Source: Reichenbachiella ulvae | GTDB lineage: Bacteria; Bacteroidota; Bacteroidia; Cytophagales; Cyclobacteriaceae | Reading direction: 5' to 3' | Length of the DNA: 64,000 nucleotides | NCBI RefSeq assembly: GCF_025833875.1 | Contig: NZ_JAOYOD010000001.1 | Span: 1,860,001 to 1,924,000 of the forward strand | Part shown: in pieces, positions 52,468 to 59,740 of the stretch | Position numbering within the stretch: position 1 is the stretch's first letter | How the letters are laid out: every line of letters starts with the position of its first letter | Position numbers and translations under genes: made by a program | Notes under the pieces: generated by a model | Told to the model about the DNA's origin: nothing | What the model saw: only the letters and a program-made list of their open reading frames with translations | Database searches by the model: none

Positions 52468-53079
52468 TTATAAGGTCTCCACTTTCATCCTCACAGAAAA
52501 ACTCACCGTGAGTTCGTCATTAACCTTCACCATACCAAAATATTTTTCTGGAGGGGTAATCCCAAAATCAGTTATTTTCATTTGCTGCTGACCCTCGAAT
52601 ATGAGTTCATCCTCAGCAATATTAATCACCCTGCCTTCATTGACTAAAAAACGTCTACTCACACCTGCAATCTGAACCGAAACGTCAGAATTGACTTCTA
52701 ATATGGCAATTTGATTATTAGACGCAGGTATATGAATGATGCGTATTTCCAGTTTCATTTCAGGATACTCATCGGCATGCAAAATCTCCTGAAAATCGGT
52801 ATTCATTACTTTCAGCCCACAATCAAAGCCCTTTAAATCATAACTCAATATCAACCCATTGAATGTGAGTCTCTTTTGATCCCAATTGCTAGAAACCCTA
52901 AGGGCTTCATTATCCCCACTCTCATTGAGTGTACAAGAAAATTGATTGACATTAGTTGTACCCAGGATACTGATTTCGCTGGACAGCACTTGCACAGTAT
53001 GTTGCTTACCCTGAGCATACCCATGGAAAATGGGTAAAATGAAATAAAAAGTAAGTAAGAAAAATTTATATCGTATCAA
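52468..53079 (-). CDS. Divergent YceI-like secreted protein
   Basis: This 203-residue protein has a signal peptide (FFLLTFYFILPIFHGYAQ). It keeps the YceI outline (ISILGTTNVNQFSCTLNESG, ILHADEYPEMKLEIRII, VSVQIAGVSRRFLVNEG, QQMKITDFGITPPEKYFGMVKVNDELTVSFSV) but is more diverged than the protein at 50559. The shared FGITPP/YGIKPP segment near the C-terminus links the two. It converges on the porin gene. Ligand unknown; a lipocalin-like carrier role is inferred from the family. Confidence 0.8.
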   Translation of the reverse strand: MIRYKFFLLTFYFILPIFHGYAQGKQHTVQVLSSEISILGTTNVNQFSCTLNESGDNEALRVSSNWDQKRLTFNGLILSYDLKGFDCGLKVMNTDFQEILHADEYPEMKLEIRIIHIPASNNQIAILEVNSDVSVQIAGVSRRFLVNEGRVINIAEDELIFEGQQQMKITDFGITPPEKYFGMVKVNDELTVSFSVRMKVETL

Positions 53080-53239
53080 AGCTTGAGTTTAATGTTCAGC
53101 TAAGATATTAATTCTATTGAGATCAGAATCAATACTTCGCCATTTCAGGATCAATCACTCCTAGTTGTCATGTCCACTAAGACAAAAAACAGAAGGTCGC
53201 CTGCTCGATCACATTTACTACTGCAACTAGAAACCATTC

Positions 53240-53287
53240 GGGCATTACAAATGCCCAAGAAGAGAGATCGCAATCGCCGTTGCGATC
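53240..53287. other. Two adjacent perfect hairpins in an intergenic gap
   Basis: GGGCATT-ACA-AATGCCC at 53240-53256 and GATCGCAA-TCGCCG-TTGCGATC at 53266-53287 lie in the 227-bp gap between two leftward genes. Neither has a T run, so they are not clear terminators. A 68-codon plus-strand frame through here overlaps the neighbouring gene in antisense and was not accepted as a gene. Confidence 0.55.
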
Positions 53288-53306
53288 CATTAGGGGTACG
53301 TTTTTG

Positions 53307-54062
53307 TCAGTCTACAGCTTTTTCGATGGTGCCGGAGCTCGTACCATTCGCTTCTAGTGTCGGATCTCCTTTGTAATACACTTTTCCACCACTTACCACA
53401 TTGGCAATGAGCGACTCAGATACCGAAACTTCCATACGACCATAGCCACTTGCCTGTGCTTCCAAGGATTTGCACTGCAGGCCATAGCCCTTGTATGTAC
53501 CGGAATTTTTGGCATTTACCTTAAGCGTCTCCACCTTTCCGGTAATATCTAATCTCGCTTTTCCAGATATATTTACGTCCAATTCATTGGCTTCAATGGC
53601 CAACTGAACCTTTGCCGATCTCCCCACGGACACGACTGCAGATTGAGTTTTAGCAGTCATATCTAGCTTGCTATCAGTGGTCACGACTATTTTCAAAGTA
53701 CTGGCCACTGGCGCATCCTTCACACTAAGAGTGGATTCATTATTGACAAGAATACTTTCTATAGCGTTCTTAGTGTAAATTTTTGCGCTGACGGATACTC
53801 CATCCAGCCTATTTGTACCCTTAAATGACAGAAGCAGCTGACCATCTACAATCTCAGAGGTGACTTTATTTTCCTTGATACCGTTAATAACTAACTCTAC
53901 TTTATTCGAGCTGCCTTTAAGCAATTCTGCCTGGATACCAAAGTCAATAGACACAGCTTTAAAATCCCCTAATGATCTCTCTACCTCCTCCTGAGCAAAG
54001 AGTGTTGTGCTACTAGTTATGAATAAGAAGATAGTGGCTAATAATGCGTTAATGTTTTTCAT
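53307..54062 (-). CDS. DUF2807 (GIN-domain) secreted beta-helix protein
   Basis: This 251-residue protein has a signal peptide (ALLATIFLFITSSTTLFAQ) and a repetitive right-handed beta-solenoid of the DUF2807/GIN type: VERSLGDFKAVSIDFGIQAELLKG at the head, repeats such as LDVNISGKARLDITGKVETLKVNAKNSG-type strands, and the end NVVSGGKVYYKGDPTLEANGTSSGTIEK. These proteins are abundant in Bacteroidota, usually near regulators or outer-membrane proteins, and have no known enzymatic role. It is monocistronic; the 180-bp upstream gap holds a repeated ATCGGTC half-site (54134 and 54161) that could bind a regulator. Confidence 0.88.
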   Translation of the reverse strand: MKNINALLATIFLFITSSTTLFAQEEVERSLGDFKAVSIDFGIQAELLKGSSNKVELVINGIKENKVTSEIVDGQLLLSFKGTNRLDGVSVSAKIYTKNAIESILVNNESTLSVKDAPVASTLKIVVTTDSKLDMTAKTQSAVVSVGRSAKVQLAIEANELDVNISGKARLDITGKVETLKVNAKNSGTYKGYGLQCKSLEAQASGYGRMEVSVSESLIANVVSGGKVYYKGDPTLEANGTSSGTIEKAVD

Positions 54063-54242
54063 AATAATACTGGTTGAATTAAATACTTCGGATAAGTAAC
54101 GTCGATCTATGCAAGATATTGAATAATTCCTTTATCGGTCGTCACGTCCACCAAAGCACAATCGGTCACATGTCCGAATATAACTGAACCCATTTGAGGC
54201 ACTTATTATGCTCATTCAAGAGGTTATGAAGGGTCAGCAAGC

Positions 54243-55373
54243 TTAATACTTTGCCATTTCAGGGTCTATCTCTTTGGCCCAAGACAATATACCTCCTTTT
54301 AGATTGACTAGATTATCATACCCCATTGCCTTCAATTTGCGCAAAACCTCTGCGCTACGATTGCCACTCCGACAATAAAGCACCACCGGTTTATCTTTCA
54401 AAACCCGGTTCACCTCCTCATTTATTTTGTTTTGTGGGATCAATTCTCCACCGATATTGGCGATATCATATTCGTATGGCTCTCTGACATCAACCAGCTG
54501 AAAATCCTTTGACTCATCCATCCATGTTTTGAGCTCACGAACAGTCATCTCCGGAACCTCCTCTTCTTGCTCCTCATGACCAGCTCCACAGAAATATTCG
54601 TAATCGATGAGTTCGGTCACCGGTTCCGTATTAGGATTCTTTCGAATCTTCATCGTTCTGGTTTCAAAAGACAAAGTATCAAACAAAAACAATCGTCCAC
54701 TCAACGGATCTCCTATACCTGTAATCACTTTAATCACCTCATTGGCTTGCATGGTGCCAATCATCCCTGGCAGTACACCCATGACCCCTCCTTCGGCACA
54801 ACTAGGAACCAATCCAGGAGGTGGTGGTGACGGAAATAGGTCTCTATAGTGCGGTCCTCTTTCTCCCTCTTTGTTGATATAATTAAAGACTGAAAGCTGT
54901 CCCTCGAACCGAAAGATGGATGCATATACATTGACCTTATCCAAAATCACGCATGCATCGTTGACCAAATAACGCGTGGCAAAATTGTCCGTACCATCGG
55001 CTATGACATCATAATCCTTAAGAATATCAAGGGCATTATCAGATGTCAGTGCTGTATTGTGAACTGTAAATTGGATATGAGGATTGAGCTTCAGCAATCT
55101 TTCTTTCGCTACTTCTGCTTTTGGCTTGCCCACATCATCGACCGTAAACAAAACCTGCCTTTGCAGATTAGAATCATCCACCACGTCAAAATCGACAATT
55201 CCCAAATGGCCAACTCCAGCAGCTGCCAAATAAAGCAACACAGGGCTACCTAATCCACCAGAGCCTATTACCAACACCTTGGCCTCTTTGAGCTTGCGCT
55301 GGCCCTCAATATTGAATTCAGGGATAATTAAATGACGGCTGTAGCGTTCTAATTCTGCCTTGCTAAAATCCAT
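54243..55373 (-). CDS. moeZ: MoeZ/ThiF-type sulfurylase with rhodanese domain
   Basis: This 376-residue protein has an E1-like adenylation domain (~1-260): GSGGLGSPVLLYLAAAGVG nucleotide-binding loop, DDSNLQRQVLF, GTDNFATRYLVND, and PSCAEGGVMGVLPG with the conserved Cys. The C-terminal rhodanese domain (~275-376) has the persulfide Cys in YCRSGNRSAE. The zinc CxxC pairs of E. coli MoeB are missing; together with ELIDYEYFCG this matches the actinobacterial MoeZ type. It adenylates and then thiocarboxylates the C-terminus of the small carrier encoded 4 nt upstream. It is the last gene of the cysM operon. Confidence 0.92.
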   Translation of the reverse strand: MDFSKAELERYSRHLIIPEFNIEGQRKLKEAKVLVIGSGGLGSPVLLYLAAAGVGHLGIVDFDVVDDSNLQRQVLFTVDDVGKPKAEVAKERLLKLNPHIQFTVHNTALTSDNALDILKDYDVIADGTDNFATRYLVNDACVILDKVNVYASIFRFEGQLSVFNYINKEGERGPHYRDLFPSPPPPGLVPSCAEGGVMGVLPGMIGTMQANEVIKVITGIGDPLSGRLFLFDTLSFETRTMKIRKNPNTEPVTELIDYEYFCGAGHEEQEEEVPEMTVRELKTWMDESKDFQLVDVREPYEYDIANIGGELIPQNKINEEVNRVLKDKPVVLYCRSGNRSAEVLRKLKAMGYDNLVNLKGGILSWAKEIDPEMAKY

Positions 55374-55377
55374 GCTT

Positions 55378-55656
55378 CTATCCTCTTCCTCCTGCGATCG
55401 CCGGAATGATACTGATTATTGTTTCTGCCTCTACTGCAGTTTTTTCGTTATCAAGTGATTCAATATCCTCCTCCCCTTTATAGATTCGGATGAAACGTTT
55501 GATTTTACCATCCGCATCAAAGATTTGTTTTTCCAAATCTGGAAATTGCTTCACCAAATCTTCTATAGCCGATTGAACGTCACTCCCCTCAACCTTGATA
55601 CTGGCTTGATCCTGAGCAAATTTTCTAAGGGGTGTCGGTATGATTATTTCTGCCAT
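55378..55656 (-). CDS. CysO/MoaD-like sulfur-carrier protein with a two-residue C-terminal extension
   Basis: This 92-residue ubiquitin-fold protein (IIPTPLRKFAQDQASIKVEGSDVQSAIEDL, then RFIRIYKGEEDIESL) is of the MoaD/ThiS/CysO family. Mature carriers end in Gly-Gly, which is adenylated and thiocarboxylated; here the encoded end is AIAGGRG, so Arg-Gly follows the Gly-Gly. The adjacent JAMM peptidase gene could remove the tail before activation. Order on the strand: cysM, JAMM peptidase, this gene, moeZ, with 5-nt and 4-nt gaps. It should donate sulfur to the CysM reaction. Confidence 0.9.
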   Translation of the reverse strand: MAEIIIPTPLRKFAQDQASIKVEGSDVQSAIEDLVKQFPDLEKQIFDADGKIKRFIRIYKGEEDIESLDNEKTAVEAETIISIIPAIAGGRG

Positions 55657-55661
55657 GTTGC

Positions 55662-56087
55662 TTATTCGTTGATTATATCCTCTTCTTCAAACTCATTCTG
55701 ATCATTGAGCTGCCAGGACCGTGTATTTTGCACTTTCGTCTCCGACACAGAGGCTATGATATATGAAAAAAATGGAACCGCCTGCGCCAAATCATGAACG
55801 GATGGCTCTGCAGGATGTTCTGGATGCGAATGATACACACCCAAAAACTTTTGATCACTCTCTACTGCATATTTTTCTGCAGCCATGTAATCCTTTGGAT
55901 GTACCTCAAATCGTCTTCTTTGATCCCCCTCTTTGGAGTTTTCCAATGGGGTATATTCCTTTATTCTCTTGGATTCACCGTTAGCTTCACCAAAGAAAAA
56001 CCCAACGCATTCGTTAGGAAAATCGGACAATGCGTGCCGATGCATAGAGGCCAGTGTTTCTTGATCAACTATGACTTGCTTCTTCAT
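55662..56087 (-). CDS. JAMM/MPN (Mec-like) metallopeptidase
   Basis: This 141-residue protein has the JAMM zinc motif: Glu in FPNECVGFFFG, HSH in GVYHSHPEHPAEPSVHD with the Asp ten residues on, exactly HxHx10D. The Mycobacterium homologue Mec cleaves cysteine off the C-terminus of the CysO-cysteine adduct. Its ATG overlaps the cysM stop (TAATG), so it is translationally coupled. Beyond releasing cysteine it may also trim the RG tail of the neighbouring carrier, as JAMM proteins do for other carriers with extended tails; that second role is inference. Confidence 0.9.
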   Translation of the reverse strand: MKKQVIVDQETLASMHRHALSDFPNECVGFFFGEANGESKRIKEYTPLENSKEGDQRRRFEVHPKDYMAAEKYAVESDQKFLGVYHSHPEHPAEPSVHDLAQAVPFFSYIIASVSETKVQNTRSWQLNDQNEFEEEDIINE

Positions 56088-57016
56088 TAGAACAATGATT
56101 TAATGATCTCGCTGTACTTCTCGGCATTATCCGGAAACAGGGTAACTACTACGCCGCTATCTATCTCATTGGCCACATCGATGGCTCCCTTCAGATTGGC
56201 AGCAGAAGAGGGACTTAACAACAACCCTTCTCTTCTAGCCGTTTCCTTGATCAAATCATATGCATCGTAGGTATCCACATGCTTGATCTCGTCCACTACT
56301 GCCTTGTCATAGATACCTGGCACTTTGGCCGTCTCCATGTCTTTCCATCCTTCCAAACCATGCAATGCACCATCAGGCTGAAGTCCTATCGCTTTGATGT
56401 CTGGTTTCTGTTCTTTCAGATATTTTGTAATCCCAGTGAAGGAACCTGTAGTTCCCAGCCCTGTCACAAAATGCGTGATCTGATCACCTAGCGCACCATA
56501 TATTTCTGGACCTGTCCCTTGGTAGTGAGACATCCAGTTGTTTTCATTACCATACTGATTGGCTAAAAAATACTTATCTGGATCATTTCTGTACATTTCT
56601 TCGGCTTTCGCCTCAGACTCATCCGAAGATCCGAATTTGGAAGTGTAAACAATGTTTACTCCCAATCCTTTCAATAATTTCTTTCTCTCCCATGAAGCAT
56701 TTTCTGGCAAACAAATAGTCACTGGAATCCCTAATCTGGCCCCTATAGTAGCGTAGGCCAATGCCGTATTACCACTAGACGCGTCCAAAAGCGTTTTACC
56801 ATTACCTAATTCACCGCTTTTCAGTGCTCCTTTGATGATGTTGTAGGCTGGGCGTGTTTTTACACTACCTCCAAACTGCATCCACTCCATCTTAGCAAAG
56901 ATTTTAACCGATGGTTTAGGAGATAAATGCTGCACCTCAAACAAAGGTGTAGCACCTACGAACTGACCGAGCGATTCCAGGCTCTTCAATACTTGTGAAT
57001 CTTGACTGATCTCCAT
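56087..57016 (-). CDS. cysM: CysM-type cysteine synthase (PLP-dependent)
   Basis: The ATG at 57016 (MEISQDSQVLKSLESLGQ) is chosen, giving 309 residues. A longer in-frame start at 57136 would read through a leader peptide region and a terminator and adds 40 residues of no family similarity. The PLP Lys is in FGGSVKTRPA, the phosphate loop is DASSGNTALAYA and GLGTTGSFTG, and the C-terminal LLLSPSSAANLKGA completes the fold-type II core. Context with CysO, JAMM and MoeZ assigns it to the thiocarboxylate-dependent pathway, where O-phospho- or O-acetylserine reacts with the carrier. The leader carries a Cys-codon attenuator. Confidence 0.93.
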   Translation of the reverse strand: MEISQDSQVLKSLESLGQFVGATPLFEVQHLSPKPSVKIFAKMEWMQFGGSVKTRPAYNIIKGALKSGELGNGKTLLDASSGNTALAYATIGARLGIPVTICLPENASWERKKLLKGLGVNIVYTSKFGSSDESEAKAEEMYRNDPDKYFLANQYGNENNWMSHYQGTGPEIYGALGDQITHFVTGLGTTGSFTGITKYLKEQKPDIKAIGLQPDGALHGLEGWKDMETAKVPGIYDKAVVDEIKHVDTYDAYDLIKETARREGLLLSPSSAANLKGAIDVANEIDSGVVVTLFPDNAEKYSEIIKSLF

Positions 57017-57035
57017 TTCTTCGTTTTGTTTCAAT

Positions 57036-57067
57036 AAAAAAGCCCTTCCTGGAAGGGGAAAGGCTTT
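57036..57067 (-). terminator. Attenuator terminator in the cysM leader
   Basis: On the minus strand CCCTTC-CAG-GAAGGG (57057-57043) with a flanking AAAGC/GCTTT pair forms a stem followed by TTTTTT (57041-57036). It lies between the Cys-rich leader peptide and the cysM ATG, 19 nt before that ATG. A competing segment, GGGAAAG at 57115-57109, is the perfect complement of CTTTCCC at 57062-57056 in the left arm, so an antiterminator can form instead. Confidence 0.8.
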
Positions 57068-57125
57068 AAATATTTTTGTACTCCTACAGGAGCTATTTAA
57101 TAAAGGGGCTTTCCCACAAACGTCA

Positions 57126-57161
57126 TTATAATTCACAACAACAGCATCCTGCCATTGTCAT
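57126..57161 (-). CDS. Cys-rich leader peptide (attenuation)
   Basis: ATG ACA ATG GCA GGA TGC TGT TGT TGT GAA TTA TAA encodes MTMAGCCCCEL, 11 residues with four consecutive Cys codons. It lies 110 nt upstream of the cysM start on the same strand. Ten nt after its stop begins the antiterminator segment GGGAAAG, so a ribosome at the stop would cover it while one stalled at the Cys codons would not. No strong Shine-Dalgarno is visible, as usual in this phylum. It is too short for gene finders and is read here from sequence alone. The rest of the gap upstream (57162-57319) shows no gene and no clear promoter box. Confidence 0.78.
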   Translation of the reverse strand: MTMAGCCCCEL

Positions 57162-57319
57162 TCCTATTAATGTGTCTATGGTACTAATCGTCTTCAATTT
57201 TCTTTAGATTAAATTTTCTTACGCAATGTTCCACTTTTCGTTGAAGAATTGCCAGAAATTAACAGATATTTTTCAACAGGAGGCAGAAGATTTATCGATT
57301 CTTTAACAAATCTTATTCT

Positions 57320-57841
57320 TTACAAGAACATCTTCTGCAAAGCTGCCCAGAGCTGCTTTCTATACTCAACCGAACCAGATATGGTTGCCAGATCGTGAGC
57401 CATGAGTACTTGCTGTCCAGATTGCTCGCTCACTTGATAGGGAGGCAGTACTCCAAAACCATGATTGGCAGTAAAGGCAATGACTCTGGCATGGTTGGGT
57501 TTATCATCAATAGGGTTGACCAACACATTCTGTTTGACTACATCCTCCCATTTCAATTTTACCGCACCCAATATCTTTTCTAAATAAGCCTTTTCTCCGG
57601 CTACCATATCTGCAGATTGTGAATTCTCAAATAGTACCAAAGTGCTGTCAATGATTGACGTTTTATACTCGGTAGCAGGTTCTTGAATTTGAGCTTCAGC
57701 TTGTGGTTCATCCCTAACTGGCTCAGGGTCATGTTCGACCACAACTTGTTTTTCTAAAGTGGCGACTTCTTGCTGATCATCGATCATATAGAGTTGCTCG
57801 TCAATCAAGTATTTCAGAAAGCTTGGATAATCACTCATCAA
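57320..57841 (-). CDS. Conserved hypothetical protein, possibly DNA polymerase III psi-like
   Basis: This 173-residue soluble protein has a linker rich in Glu/Pro/Gln at residues ~30-60. The C-terminal ~110 residues (VAGEKAYLEKILGAVKLKW, then HARVIAFTANHGFGVLPPY and KQLWAALQKMF) resemble the short alpha/beta domain of HolD-like proteins, which bridge the clamp loader and SSB; the N-terminal helix SDYPSFLKYLIDEQLYMID would fit a clamp-loader-binding peptide. This is pattern recognition from memory, not a proven homology. It overlaps the upstream thioesterase gene by 11 nt. Confidence 0.5.
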   Translation of the reverse strand: MMSDYPSFLKYLIDEQLYMIDDQQEVATLEKQVVVEHDPEPVRDEPQAEAQIQEPATEYKTSIIDSTLVLFENSQSADMVAGEKAYLEKILGAVKLKWEDVVKQNVLVNPIDDKPNHARVIAFTANHGFGVLPPYQVSEQSGQQVLMAHDLATISGSVEYRKQLWAALQKMFL

Positions 57842-58352
57842 AAAATATGGATTTTAATTCTTTAGCTTCATCAGGTTTCATTCTTCCGGCCAACACCAAT
57901 CTTAGCTGGCGCCTTCGCAATGCTCCCGCATGCTGTGCTTTTTCTTCTTCCGTTTCCGGTTCTACTTCAGGTACAGGCCTGGGCTTATTATCATCTCCTA
58001 CTGCCACAAAAGTAAAATAAGCTGAATTACTCGGCTTTAACACACCACCGGGAGCATCCTCAGCAGTGACTTCAATAAATACCTCCATGGAGGACTTAAA
58101 AGCTCTCGTCACTGTCGCTTTCATATTCACCACCTCGCCCAAAGCGATGGGCTGTGAAAAAGACACATTATCCACAGAGGCAGTCACCACCACACTTCCC
58201 GAATGCCTTTGGGCACAAATGGCAGAACAGATATCCATCAGGTGCAGAAGCCTCCCCCCCATCAGATTATTGAAAGTATTGGTATCATTAGGCAGTACGA
58301 GTTCCGTTTTGATTACCTGGGATTCTTTGGGTGTCTTTTTGCTTAATGTCAT
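57831..58352 (-). CDS. Acyl-CoA thioesterase (hotdog fold)
   Basis: This 173-residue protein has the YciA/BFIT-type hotdog pattern: PNDTNTFNNLMGGRLLHLMD with the catalytic Asn/Asp region, AQRHSGSVVVTASVDNVSFSQPI, and GEVVNMKATVTRAFKSSMEVFIEV. It hydrolyses acyl-CoA to free acid and CoA. The C-terminal ~50 residues are charged and carry no domain. The gene lies 4 nt after the upstream pcm stop and overlaps the next gene, indicating an operon pcm, thioesterase, hypothetical. Confidence 0.9.
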   Translation of the reverse strand: MTLSKKTPKESQVIKTELVLPNDTNTFNNLMGGRLLHLMDICSAICAQRHSGSVVVTASVDNVSFSQPIALGEVVNMKATVTRAFKSSMEVFIEVTAEDAPGGVLKPSNSAYFTFVAVGDDNKPRPVPEVEPETEEEKAQHAGALRRRQLRLVLAGRMKPDEAKELKSIFFDE

Positions 58353-58356
58353 TCTA

Positions 58357-59019
58357 TTATTTTTTCCATCCCTTGTCTCCTAATAAGGGAACAAAGGCGA
58401 AGTTATTGAATTCTTCCTTTACAATCTGGCTCTCAGAAACCTTAGTGATTTTCACCATTCTTTGAGTAGTCAAATCACCCACGGGTATAATCAAACGTCC
58501 TCCAGGTTTCAACTGTGCTGTCAGCACCTCCACTGCCTGAATCGGTGCGCCAGCTGTAACTATGATCCCATCATAAGGAGCATATTCTTGACAGCCTAAT
58601 GACCCATCTCCTACCAAATACCTGGACGCCTGGTACCCCATTTGGCCTAGCATTTTTTGGGCAAGCAGTGACAGTTTTTCTTTATACTCAATGGTTACCA
58701 CTTCAGCACCCAACTCCAGCAAGACACAGCACTGATACCCAGAACCTGTCCCCACCTCCAAAATCTTATCCCCTGGTTTTACTTCAAGAATATCACTTTG
58801 AAAAGCCACTGTATAAGGCTGGGAAATGGTCTGCCCCTCTGCAATAGGAAAGGCTTTATCCTGATAGGCATGTGATTCAAAAATCTCATCAAAAAACACA
58901 TGTCGAGGCACCGTACCAATAGCCTCCAGGACACGCTCATTGGCGATCCCTTTCTCTCTCAATTTGCGTACGAGCGAACGCCGCATTCCTTTATGTTTGT
59001 AGCTGTCCTTTACTCCCAT
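58357..59019 (-). CDS. pcm: Protein-L-isoaspartate O-methyltransferase
   Basis: About 220 residues with start ATG at 59019 (MGVKDSYKHKGMRRSLV); an ATG at 59052 is possible but adds an atypical hydrophobic prefix. Typical PCMT features: the N-terminal RKLREKGIANERVLEAIGTVPRHVF, FPIAEGQTISQPYTVAFQ, the SAM loop ILEVGTGSGYQCCVLLELGAEV, and GAPIQAVEVLTAQLKPGGRLIIPVG. It repairs isoaspartyl residues using S-adenosylmethionine. It is first in the leftward trio with the thioesterase, divergent from riboflavin synthase. Confidence 0.94.
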   Translation of the reverse strand: MGVKDSYKHKGMRRSLVRKLREKGIANERVLEAIGTVPRHVFFDEIFESHAYQDKAFPIAEGQTISQPYTVAFQSDILEVKPGDKILEVGTGSGYQCCVLLELGAEVVTIEYKEKLSLLAQKMLGQMGYQASRYLVGDGSLGCQEYAPYDGIIVTAGAPIQAVEVLTAQLKPGGRLIIPVGDLTTQRMVKITKVSESQIVKEEFNNFAFVPLLGDKGWKK

Positions 59020-59117
59020 ATCGAATTCCAAAAATAGAGCAATATTTGACAATCAATCCCCTTGACGAAAACATATTTTCACTAACATTACACCCACAAA
59101 TCAAGGACAATTTCATC

Positions 59118-59705
59118 ATGTTCACCGGGATAATAGAAACAACAGGAAAAGTACTGAAAATTGAAAAAGAAGGAACCAACCTTCATTTTACAATTTCAAG
59201 CCAAATCAGCACTGAACTAAAAATTGATCAAAGTGTAGCCCATAATGGCGTATGTCTTACAGTAGTAGCTTTAGGGGACAATTGTCATACGGTAACGGCT
59301 GTAGAGGAAACCCTAAAGAAGACAACACTCGGGCAACTAACTGAGGGTTCTGTAGTCAATCTTGAAAGATGCATGCCTGCTAATGGCCGATTTGATGGAC
59401 ATATCGTACAGGGACATGTAGATCAAACAGCCAAATGCGTAAATAAGGAAACTTTAGATGGCAGTTGGCTATTTGATTTTGAGTATGATGATGCCATCGG
59501 AAACATAACTGTGGAGAAAGGTTCGATATGCATAGATGGGGTGAGTCTCACCTGTTTCAAGTCAGGAAAAAACAATTTTTCTGTCACCATTATTCCCTAC
59601 ACTTATGAGCACACTGGCTTTCAACACCTCGAATCCGGCGATGAAGTAAACCTGGAGTTCGATATAATTGGAAAATATGTTTCTAAACTTTTAAATAAAA
59701 ACTAA
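59118..59705 (+). CDS. ribE: Riboflavin synthase, alpha subunit
   Basis: The start MFTGIIETTGKV at 59118 is the conserved N-terminus, giving 195 residues; an upstream in-frame start at 59046 would overlap the divergent pcm region and is not supported. Two lumazine-binding repeats are visible: the first with VAHNGVCLTVVALG and DGHIVQGHVDQTA, the second with ICIDGVSLTCFKSG and YTYEHTGFQHLESGDEVNLE. It dismutates two 6,7-dimethyl-8-ribityllumazine molecules to riboflavin. It stands alone before the LytTR regulator. The flavin product also serves the BLUF and FAD proteins of this window, though no link is implied. Confidence 0.95.
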   Translation: MFTGIIETTGKVLKIEKEGTNLHFTISSQISTELKIDQSVAHNGVCLTVVALGDNCHTVTAVEETLKKTTLGQLTEGSVVNLERCMPANGRFDGHIVQGHVDQTAKCVNKETLDGSWLFDFEYDDAIGNITVEKGSICIDGVSLTCFKSGKNNFSVTIIPYTYEHTGFQHLESGDEVNLEFDIIGKYVSKLLNKN

Positions 59706-59740
59706 ATTAAGGTTTTTGAAATCCTAACTACTTTTCGAAG

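Noticed and set aside
53170..53376. 68-codon plus-strand frame
   Set aside because: It overlaps the DUF2807 gene in antisense, has unusual composition, and coincides with two hairpins.
57017..57136. 40-residue N-terminal extension of CysM
   Set aside because: The extension reads through the end of the leader region and the terminator, and no part resembles cysteine synthases; similarity begins at MEISQDSQ (57016).
59046..59117. 24-residue N-terminal extension of riboflavin synthase
   Set aside because: The conserved N-terminus MFTGIIE begins at 59118; the extension overlaps the divergent pcm control region.
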